DNA from: Gammaproteobacteria bacterium
GTDB lineage: Bacteria; Pseudomonadota; Gammaproteobacteria; GRL18
Assembly: GCA_015488755.1 (NCBI GenBank)
Contig: WFNB01000014.1
Coordinates: 1-64,000, forward strand
DNA length: 64,000 nucleotides
Reading direction: 5' to 3'
How positions within the stretch are numbered: position 1 is the first letter of the stretch; every line of letters starts with the position of its first letter. The position numbers were made by a program, and so were the translations under genes. The notes beneath the pieces are model-generated. The model was not told the origin of the DNA. It saw only the letters and a list, made by a program, of their open reading frames with translations, and made no database searches. Shown here one piece after another: positions 57,976-64,000 of the stretch.

Positions 57976-58826
57976 TGTACTATGCTCTCAATCATATATT
58001 TTCCCAAACCAAAGCTCGTTTTATTCCCCACATGTACCCATTCACCCAAGGCCAGATAAGGTAAAAAGGGTTCTAGATCACCTTGATAGCTAATACTGCC
58101 CCGTAAACCACCAAATTTCATCCATTTTTTTTGTCTGCCAGAAAAACGTTGCCAGTCATCCCAGTGGATATTATGGTCTATGGTTTGTATTTGTTGAGCG
58201 TCTTTTAGTAAGTGATTGGCATCATGCAGGTGTTGTTTGTCTGTATTGCCATAGGCCATTTCTAATGTTTTTAAACGGCCTATCAAACGCTCAAAAAATA
58301 AAGCAAAGGATGGTGCCTTACGGACTAGATGGTTGTCTTTTTTAAAGCGTAGTCGGGAAGGAAAAATAAGAGTGGCATGATGTGAAGATAAACTAGGGAC
58401 TCTGGTTTGGATAATTTCTTGTGCTTCTATGGAATGTCCTTGTGGCATAGCTTGCTCAATGCCAACAACTTTATAACATCCTTTGTTATACCCTAAGCCC
58501 ATTTGTAAGCCCATATATTCAATGGCAGCCTGACAGATTGCATAGTGTTGAACAGCTTCACCTATAAGGGTCAGTTCACAATGAAACTGAAAACCAATGG
58601 GATAATGTTCAGTTTCATCTAATGGGGGTAATATGACTAAGGGTTTTGGCCAACTGCCTTGCCTATTAGGCTCATAAAAATAATGATACCACGTCGGGGA
58701 TATTTGCATTAAGGCATGGCCGAACGCACCATGAAAGGTGGAACCTTTATAAGGAGGTAGCTTAATTTCATCAATGGCTTCTAAGGTAAAACGGTATTTA
58801 GCCAGTTGTAAGTGCTTAGTTAGCAT
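57972..58826 (-). CDS. cas6: Cas6 pre-crRNA endoribonuclease
   Basis: The enzyme would cut the array transcript within repeats to free crRNAs. The 284-residue RAMP protein begins LAKYRFTLEAIDEIKLPPYK with GSTFHGAFGHAL. It contains LQMGLGYNKGCYKV and the C-terminal glycine-rich loop HVGNKTSFGLGKYMIE, typical of the PF10040-type Cas6. GGAG five bases upstream supports the ATG at 58826 over 58847. It is the first gene of the operon, 116 bases after the preceding gene, and its stop overlaps the next start (ATGA). Confidence 0.88.
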   Translation of the reverse strand: MLTKHLQLAKYRFTLEAIDEIKLPPYKGSTFHGAFGHALMQISPTWYHYFYEPNRQGSWPKPLVILPPLDETEHYPIGFQFHCELTLIGEAVQHYAICQAAIEYMGLQMGLGYNKGCYKVVGIEQAMPQGHSIEAQEIIQTRVPSLSSHHATLIFPSRLRFKKDNHLVRKAPSFALFFERLIGRLKTLEMAYGNTDKQHLHDANHLLKDAQQIQTIDHNIHWDDWQRFSGRQKKWMKFGGLRGSISYQGDLEPFLPYLALGEWVHVGNKTSFGLGKYMIESIVQ

Positions 58827-58893
58827 GGCGACTCCATGAGTAATCACCTGTTATTTATAGGGAAACTAGAAGTCTAGGATATTTTAGGGAATT

Positions 58894-58922
58894 AATCTAG
58901 CTTTCTTATGGATAATTTGTAA
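58894..58922 (-). promoter_or_regulatory. Candidate promoter of the cas operon
   Basis: On the minus strand TTACAA (58922-58917) and TAGATT (58899-58894) are separated by 17 bases, about 70 bases before the cas6 start. This is a plausible sigma-70 pair with a weak -35, inferred by eye only. Confidence 0.3.
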
Positions 58923-58942
58923 CGCTCAGTCGAGGGAGGATA

Positions 58943-59701
58943 TTAATTGATATTCACGATTGAATATTCAGGTAAAACAAAGAGTTTGTCAGAAACATCT
59001 TCTTGTTTAAAGCCCATTAATGTTCTTGAGCGTTTTATATCTGCTATTTTACCTGACTGTCCAATGGCCTGAATCATCATAGGGAAGCCTTTTTCCAAAT
59101 GGCTTTGAGGGTAAAAGGTGTGGCGAGCCAGATCGCAGGCTTCATTCAGATCCGCTGGTATATAACGTAAGGTTTCGGCTTGTTGTCCAGCAAGGACTTG
59201 ATTAAAGTTTTTCATTGCCAGCACCGCATCAGGCATCAGTTTGGGTATGGTAATTAGGTTATAGCAGAGTTTATCATTGACCCTTAACTGAAAGTTTTTA
59301 GCTTTTTGGCCTTTAATTAAAGGGGCATTGTCAGCGATTGGTAACTCGTCTAAGGTGACATGTAATTCAATGGGGGATGGAATGCTAACAGCAGCGTATT
59401 TAATTTTTATGATCTGCTGTTCTTCTTCACTAACACTGTATATTTCTTTTTTTAAACGATCATATAAAACAAAGTCGTTATTTTTTTGGTGCTTATCATC
59501 TGATAATTCATTAATATTATCATCAATGCGCAGATAACGTTTGGTCACGGTCATGGTGACTAACACCTTACCTGTCATTTGTTCATAATCTAAAAATTGT
59601 ATAATGGTGGCTGGTTCTGCCAAACTTACTATTGGGTATAGCAATAATAGGTAGGTGCTCAGTGCTTGCCTTATTTTTTTTAAAAAAATAGTGTTTATCA
59701 T
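58943..59701 (-). CDS. Secreted protein of unknown function
   Basis: The 252-residue precursor has an N-terminal signal (about 1-28, hydrophobic QALSTYLLLLYPIVSLAEP). The mature part is beta-rich: VTKRYLRIDDNINELSD, FVLYDRLKKEIYSVSEEEQQ. This recalls DUF4412-like periplasmic proteins, only as an impression. A single pair of cysteines (in DKLCYNLI and NEACDLA) may form a disulphide. It lies five bases after the DUF1853 gene, so the two are co-transcribed. Confidence 0.65.
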   Translation of the reverse strand: MINTIFLKKIRQALSTYLLLLYPIVSLAEPATIIQFLDYEQMTGKVLVTMTVTKRYLRIDDNINELSDDKHQKNNDFVLYDRLKKEIYSVSEEEQQIIKIKYAAVSIPSPIELHVTLDELPIADNAPLIKGQKAKNFQLRVNDKLCYNLITIPKLMPDAVLAMKNFNQVLAGQQAETLRYIPADLNEACDLARHTFYPQSHLEKGFPMMIQAIGQSGKIADIKRSRTLMGFKQEDVSDKLFVLPEYSIVNIN

Positions 59702-59706
59702 AAGGA

Positions 59707-60822
59707 TTACTCTTTGTCTGTTGATAATTTTTGTTTGTCAGTGGGTCTGCTCTTAGCGTATTTGACCATAGTATCTAAGGTTCGTTTAAACGTTGGCCAA
59801 TATTTATCAACCACCATCACCCGTTGTTGTTCTAGCCAGAGTTGCGACTGTTCATCGTATTCTAAGCGGGCAATTAAGACACTGCGCAAACTATTATGAA
59901 AATGGGCTTTTAATTTATAAGCCATTTCCTTGGCCGTATAAAAGGTGTCATGAAACGATGCGTAAATTTGCGGTTCTAGCCATGAAAGCTTGTCAATCAT
60001 TACCCAGTAACCAAGTTCACTAGGATCGGCTAAATACCAGTTATTAATCGTCCCCCAAGTGGCACTGATACAATCTGGGTTGAGTAATTGTTGTTCACTA
60101 TCATTTAATGAGCCTTCACCGGTCACCGGTAGGAATATCATCCCTTTCATTAAGCCCTGAGTCTGTAATTGTTGTTTATTTTCTGGGATATTAAAATGCT
60201 GAGCCAATGCCTGACGGGTTTGGATGTGTTGTGATAAGGCCAGTTGTTTTTTAAATAAGTGGCCAACTTTGCGTTCGAGCCAATCACCACCATTGGGGCC
60301 AATCAAACGTTCAAAGCCAAATTCATCGGGTTTTAGCAAATAAAATTTAACGGCAATTTCAAGGTGGGTTAATGCATGATTGTTATTGCATTTTAAGCCT
60401 TCTTGATAGACAAAATCCAGTTCTCCTAAGGTGGCTTGCAGGGCATTTTTTTGACCTTGAATTTGTAAATGTGCCACATAGTCTGGTAGCTGGTGCTGTT
60501 TTTTTAATTGCTCAAAGATAAAATTCCAGTAAGCTTCAAAACGTACTCCTAAGCGCCATGATTTAAAATGTTCTAAGTATGCTCGTAACTCACTTGGCTC
60601 ATTATCTAATTGTGCCAGAAATGGGCTTAATTGATGGTAAATATCAGCACACCATGAGGTCTTCATCCATTTTGAATAGTCACCCTTTTCATTTATCAAA
60701 GAAGGACTTAATAAAGACCACACCAAGGCACGCACCTGAGGGTCTTTATAACGGCTATATATCTGCATGGCATCGGTCATTAATAAGCTCATTTCTATTA
60801 GCGAATAGTTAGCGTTAGGCAT
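59707..60822 (-). CDS. DUF1853 family protein
   Basis: The 371-residue cytoplasmic protein matches my knowledge of DUF1853: FKSWRLGVRFEAYWNFIFEQ, TLGELDFVYQEGLKCN, HLEIAVKFYLLKPDEFGFE and GPNGGDWLERKVGHLFKKQL. The acidic and Lys pattern (ELDF...HLEIAVKFYL) looks nuclease-like, but no activity is established. The ATG abuts the palindromic element at 60824, which supplies the CAGG that would serve as ribosome site. Confidence 0.8.
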   Translation of the reverse strand: MPNANYSLIEMSLLMTDAMQIYSRYKDPQVRALVWSLLSPSLINEKGDYSKWMKTSWCADIYHQLSPFLAQLDNEPSELRAYLEHFKSWRLGVRFEAYWNFIFEQLKKQHQLPDYVAHLQIQGQKNALQATLGELDFVYQEGLKCNNNHALTHLEIAVKFYLLKPDEFGFERLIGPNGGDWLERKVGHLFKKQLALSQHIQTRQALAQHFNIPENKQQLQTQGLMKGMIFLPVTGEGSLNDSEQQLLNPDCISATWGTINNWYLADPSELGYWVMIDKLSWLEPQIYASFHDTFYTAKEMAYKLKAHFHNSLRSVLIARLEYDEQSQLWLEQQRVMVVDKYWPTFKRTLDTMVKYAKSRPTDKQKLSTDKE

Positions 60823-60823
60823 T

Positions 60824-61009
60824 TAACCTGAACTTTGGATAAGATGATCTTGAAATAACTTCAGAGTGTTGATTAGCCTGTATTTGTGAAAGAAGTCTCT
60901 TTGGCATGGATGCCAAAGTGAAGCCTACAAGGATGTATTTACGGCGACTTCTGTAACAAATGCAGGCTAATCAATACCTTACTAATTCAATTATCCAGAA
61001 CTCAGGTTA
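60824..61009. repeat. Large nested palindromic element
   Basis: Three nested inverted repeats share one centre region. Outer arms are 60824-60842 and 60991-61009 (16 of 19 paired). Middle arms lie near 60866-60897 and 60946-60978, built on GATTAGCCTG/CAGGCTAATC. An inner hairpin CTTTGGCATGGATGCCAAAG spans 60899-60918. The right part of the centre (CCTACAAGGATGTATTTACG) resembles a repeat I recall from many gammaproteobacterial genomes. It lies between metZ and the DUF1853 gene and may terminate metZ. Confidence 0.75.
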
Positions 61010-61050
61010 TTTAAGGATAACTCTGTGTAGTACCTACCTATGAGTAACTA

Positions 61051-62259
61051 TTACTTAATTTGCGCCAAGCCCCGTTGTAGATCATTTTTAATGTCATCAA
61101 TCGACTCTAAACCAACGGCAATGCGTAATAAGCCATCACTGATCCCAGCTTTTTCTCTTTCCTCAACCGGTACTCGCCCATGTGTTGTGGTTGCTGGATG
61201 GGTAATGGTGGATTTTACATCACCAAGATTGGCGGTAATTGACAATAAGCGAGTATTGTCCACTACTTGCCATGCTTGCTGACGACTCTTATTGTGCAAT
61301 TCAAAGGATAATAAACCACCAAAATCACTTTGTTGACGGCTCGCTAATAGGTGATCGGGATGATTATCAAGACCGGGATAATACACTTTACCAACTGCAG
61401 GGTGCTGATCCAACCACTGTGCCAGCGCCATTGCATTAGCACAATGTGCCTTCATTCTTAAATTCAGTGTTTCCAGACCCTTTAAAAAAATCCATGCATT
61501 AAAAGGACTCATGGTGGGGCCAGTTGTTCGAAGTACACTATAGACTTCACCCCCCACAAGATCATGCGAACCTAACACGGCTCCCCCTACTGCCCTGCCT
61601 TGACCATCAAGGTATTTGGTAGCTGAATGAATAACAATATCAGCCCCCATTGCCAAGGGTTTTTGCAAGGCTGGTGTGCATAGGCAATTATCCACAACCA
61701 ATAGGCAGTCGTACCGATGTGCTAACTCTGCTAATTTTTCTAAATCGGCAATTTCAACCAAAGGGTTTGATGGGGTTTCTAAAAAGAGTAAGCGCGTATT
61801 ATCTTTTATGGCTTCTTCCCAAGCTGTTAAGTCGGTTAGATCAACATAATCAGTTGCCACCCCAAAACGCGCCATATAGTTATTAAACAGCACCACGGTG
61901 GAGCCAAAAATAGAGCGGGATGAAACAATATGATCCCCTGTTTTTAACAACCCCAAACAGGTACTCATAATGGCGGCCATACCCGATGCCGTTGCCACAC
62001 AACGTTCAGCACCTTCCAAAGCAGCAAGACGCTCTTCAAAGGTTCTTACGGTCGGATTGGTAAAACGTGAATAGATATTACCCGGTTCGTCGCCTGAAAA
62101 CCGAGCGGCAGCCTGAGCAGCAGAGTCATAGACATAGCTTGATGTGGGAAATATTGCTTCATTATGTTCTGCTTCTTGGGTTCGCTTATAACCTGCTCTT
62201 ATTGCTAGAGTGTCAAAACCAAGTTCTGTTTCAAATTCAAAAAGATCATCACCATTCAT
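61051..62259 (-). CDS. metZ: O-succinylhomoserine sulfhydrylase
   Basis: This PLP enzyme of the Cys/Met metabolism family makes homocysteine from O-succinylhomoserine and sulfide. The 402-residue protein starts FDTLAIRAGYKRTQEAEHNE, typical of MetZ. It has YSRFTNPTVRTFEERLAALE, the PLP lysine in VIHSATKYLDGQGR (about residue 212) and LRTTGPTMSPFNAWIFLKGLE. Cystathionine gamma-synthase is the main alternative, but the N terminus favours MetZ. In pseudomonads metZ follows purF; here it is 20 kb away. Confidence 0.93.
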   Translation of the reverse strand: MNGDDLFEFETELGFDTLAIRAGYKRTQEAEHNEAIFPTSSYVYDSAAQAAARFSGDEPGNIYSRFTNPTVRTFEERLAALEGAERCVATASGMAAIMSTCLGLLKTGDHIVSSRSIFGSTVVLFNNYMARFGVATDYVDLTDLTAWEEAIKDNTRLLFLETPSNPLVEIADLEKLAELAHRYDCLLVVDNCLCTPALQKPLAMGADIVIHSATKYLDGQGRAVGGAVLGSHDLVGGEVYSVLRTTGPTMSPFNAWIFLKGLETLNLRMKAHCANAMALAQWLDQHPAVGKVYYPGLDNHPDHLLASRQQSDFGGLLSFELHNKSRQQAWQVVDNTRLLSITANLGDVKSTITHPATTTHGRVPVEEREKAGISDGLLRIAVGLESIDDIKNDLQRGLAQIK

Positions 62260-62575
62260 ACAATTATCTCAAAAAAGTCCTTAAAAAATTTAGCGTTAGC
62301 ATAATTCATTTATTTGCTATTGGCTAGAATAGAGTTGACTATTATTACTAGAATTAATCCATAGACCTTTATTTTCATATTATTCAAACTATGATTAAGC
62401 TAATGGATAATAAGACATTGGTGATTTAGCTCCACAAACACTCGGAACTAAAGTCCCAGTTCCAAAAAGTTGACAATCAAGAGCTTATATTATCTTGCCA
62501 GTTAAGTATGCAAGTACCTCCAAGTTATTCAAAAGGTTTAAACAAAAGCCATTCACCCTATTTTTAGGAAACACC
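62260..62575. other. Divergent intergenic region between metZ and an acetolactate synthase gene
   Basis: This 316-base gap must hold promoters for both genes. I saw no SAM riboswitch or Met box that I can support. It includes the hairpin GGAACT-AAAGTCCC-AGTTCC (62444-62463), part of a short repeat shared with 46738-46780. Confidence 0.5.
62422..62463 (-). repeat. Dispersed short repeat, copy B with hairpin
   Basis: GGAACT (62444-62449) and AGTTCC (62458-62463) pair around an eight-base loop. The element read on the minus strand resembles copy A at 46738. It lacks a T-run, so it is not a standard terminator. Confidence 0.4.
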
Positions 62576-64000
62576 ATGAAAGCATCGGATTTATTGGTTA
62601 AAGCACTCGAAAATGAGCAGGTTGAGTATATTTTTGGTATCCCTGGCGAAGAGAATCTGGATTTTCTGGATTCATTAAGGCATTCATCCATCCAGCTTAT
62701 TTTAACCCGTCATGAACAAGGGGCTGGTTTTATGGCGGCTACTTATGGCCGTCTTACTGGTAAACCCGGTGTCTGTCTGTCCACCCTTGGGCCTGGGGCA
62801 ACCAATTTAGTCACGGCGGCAGCTTATGCTCAACTCGGGGGCATGCCGATGATGATGATCACCGGACAAAAGCCGATTAAAAAAAGCAAGCAAGGTCAAT
62901 TTCAAATTGTCGATATTGTTCAGATGATGAAGCCTCTGACCAAATACACTCGACAAATAGTCAATGCCAGTAGTATTCCATCGGCCATTCGAGAAACCTT
63001 TCGCCTTGCTATGGAAGAAAGACCTGGTGCCGTCCATATCGAATTGCCCGAAGACATTGCCAGTGAAGAGGTTTCCGAACGACTGTTTGAGCTGGTGGAT
63101 TATAAGCGTCCTGATGCTGATGAGTTAGCCATTGCACAGGCGGCTAAAATGATAGAACATGCCCGTATGCCCTTATTATTAATCGGTGCCGGAGCCAATC
63201 GCAAATCAACTCAAAAGGCTTTATCTTATTTTATTGAAACCACGGGAATACGTTTTTTCAGCACCCAAATGGGCAAGGGCGTGGTGGATGAACGCCATCC
63301 TCAATTTTTAGGCACAGCGGCTCTTTCGGATCATGACTTTCTTCATTGTGCCATTGCCCGTGCGGATCTTATTGTGAATGTCGGCCATGATATTATGGAA
63401 AAACCGCCTTTTATTATGGAAGAAGGCGGCAAGCAGGTCATTCATGTCAATTTCTTTCCTAATCAAGTAGATGATGTCTATTTCCCTCAGCTGAATGTGG
63501 TGGGGGATATTTCCACTTCCGTGCAAAAAATTGCCGAGTGTATTGAAGATAATAGTAATTGGGATCTCTCCTATTTTAATAAAATCAAAAAAGAAGTGGA
63601 TACGCATCTAAGCAAATATTCAGCTGATCAACGCTTCCCCATTTTACCGCAACGTGTGGTTAAGATTATTCGCGAACAGATGCCCGACAATAGCATTGTT
63701 ACCTTAGATAATGGTGTTTATAAAATCTGGTTTGCCCGTAATTACCCTTGTTATCAACCCAATACCTTATTATTGGACAATGCACTGGCCACTATGGGAG
63801 CAGGCCTGCCCTCAGCCATTGCCGCTAAACTCATTAACCCCGATAAAAAAGTCATTGCTGTATGTGGTGATGGGGGCTTTATGATGAATTCTCAGGAGAT
63901 GGAAACAGCCGTGCGTCTAAAACTTAATTTAGTCGTTATTATTTTAAATGATAGTGCCTTTGGGATGATTAAATGGAAACAACAAGGCAGTGGCTTTGAT
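62576..64000 (+). CDS. Acetolactate synthase-like ThDP enzyme, 3'-truncated by window end
   Basis: The window holds 475 codons of a gene that runs off the edge. It has the N-terminal catalytic glutamate in YIFGIPGEENLDFLDSL, RHEQGAGFMAATYGRLTGK, GPGATNLVTAAAYAQLGG and the ThDP motif CGDGGFMMNSQEM followed by LVVIILNDSAFGMIKWKQQG. This matches single-subunit acetolactate synthases (AlsS/IlvB-like), which form acetolactate from two pyruvates for acetoin or for valine and isoleucine. No small subunit is visible. AGGAA lies five bases upstream of the ATG. Confidence 0.9.
   Translation, partial: MKASDLLVKALENEQVEYIFGIPGEENLDFLDSLRHSSIQLILTRHEQGAGFMAATYGRLTGKPGVCLSTLGPGATNLVTAAAYAQLGGMPMMMITGQKPIKKSKQGQFQIVDIVQMMKPLTKYTRQIVNASSIPSAIRETFRLAMEERPGAVHIELPEDIASEEVSERLFELVDYKRPDADELAIAQAAKMIEHARMPLLLIGAGANRKSTQKALSYFIETTGIRFFSTQMGKGVVDERHPQFLGTAALSDHDFLHCAIARADLIVNVGHDIMEKPPFIMEEGGKQVIHVNFFPNQVDDVYFPQLNVVGDISTSVQKIAECIEDNSNWDLSYFNKIKKEVDTHLSKYSADQRFPILPQRVVKIIREQMPDNSIVTLDNGVYKIWFARNYPCYQPNTLLLDNALATMGAGLPSAIAAKLINPDKKVIAVCGDGGFMMNSQEMETAVRLKLNLVVIILNDSAFGMIKWKQQGSGFD

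Noticed and set aside
62260-62575. SAM riboswitch ahead of metZ
   Set aside because: The conserved core elements of known SAM riboswitches could not be found; only a short hairpin is present.

Overview
The window comes from a low-GC Gammaproteobacterium. The evidence is conserved gene order: rpsB-tsf-pyrH-frr-uppS-cdsA-dxr-rseP-bamA-skp-lpxD-fabZ-lpxA-lpxB-rnhB-dnaE, then map-glnD divergent from rpsB, ubiG next to a MupP-like phosphatase and YciK, and trpF-trpB-trpA-accD-folC-dedD-cvpA-purF. An hpnC/hpnD/hpnE squalene set and many signalling fusions suggest a free-living or surface-associated environmental bacterium. I cannot name a genus from sequence alone.

Layout. Positions 1-408 are non-coding and hold a palindromic repeat with an insert. 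Positions 409-19318 (minus strand) are the translation, envelope and lipid A super-cluster, ending in dnaE and a small DedA/YqaA membrane protein. Positions 19790-23342 (plus) carry map and glnD. Positions 23380-28379 hold a TrmH-family methylase, the methylthioadenosine genes mtnA and mtaD, ubiG, a MupP-like phosphatase and a small membrane protein. Positions 28540-34701 hold hpnC, a membrane sensor fused to a Schlafen/AlbA_2 domain, a small unknown gene, hpnD, hpnE and yciK. Positions 34757-38308 encode a 1183-residue NCS1 permease fused to PAS-GGDEF-EAL. Positions 38520-46416 (minus) are purF to trpF. An orphan histidine kinase follows at 46811-48202.

Positions 48397-58826 hold the most unusual locus, a compact type III CRISPR-Cas system read on the minus strand. 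The order is cas6, a CorA-like membrane protein, an HD-less Cas10 with a GGDE motif, a 631-residue RAMP-RAMP (Cas7/Csx10-like) protein, and a 1213-residue protein with three RAMP modules (Cas7-Cas7-TIGR03986-like). A 94-residue unknown gene, an AT-rich leader and a four-repeat array follow. Most junctions are ATGA overlaps. The whole interference complex would be made from about three polypeptides, and the likely output is a membrane protein rather than a nuclease. No cas1/cas2 and no HD nuclease are visible.

Positions 58943-62259 hold a secreted protein, a DUF1853 protein, a 186-base palindromic element and metZ. Positions 62576-64000 hold the first 475 codons of an acetolactate-synthase-like enzyme that runs off the end.

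All functional assignments are from reading protein motifs and gene order; no database search was run.
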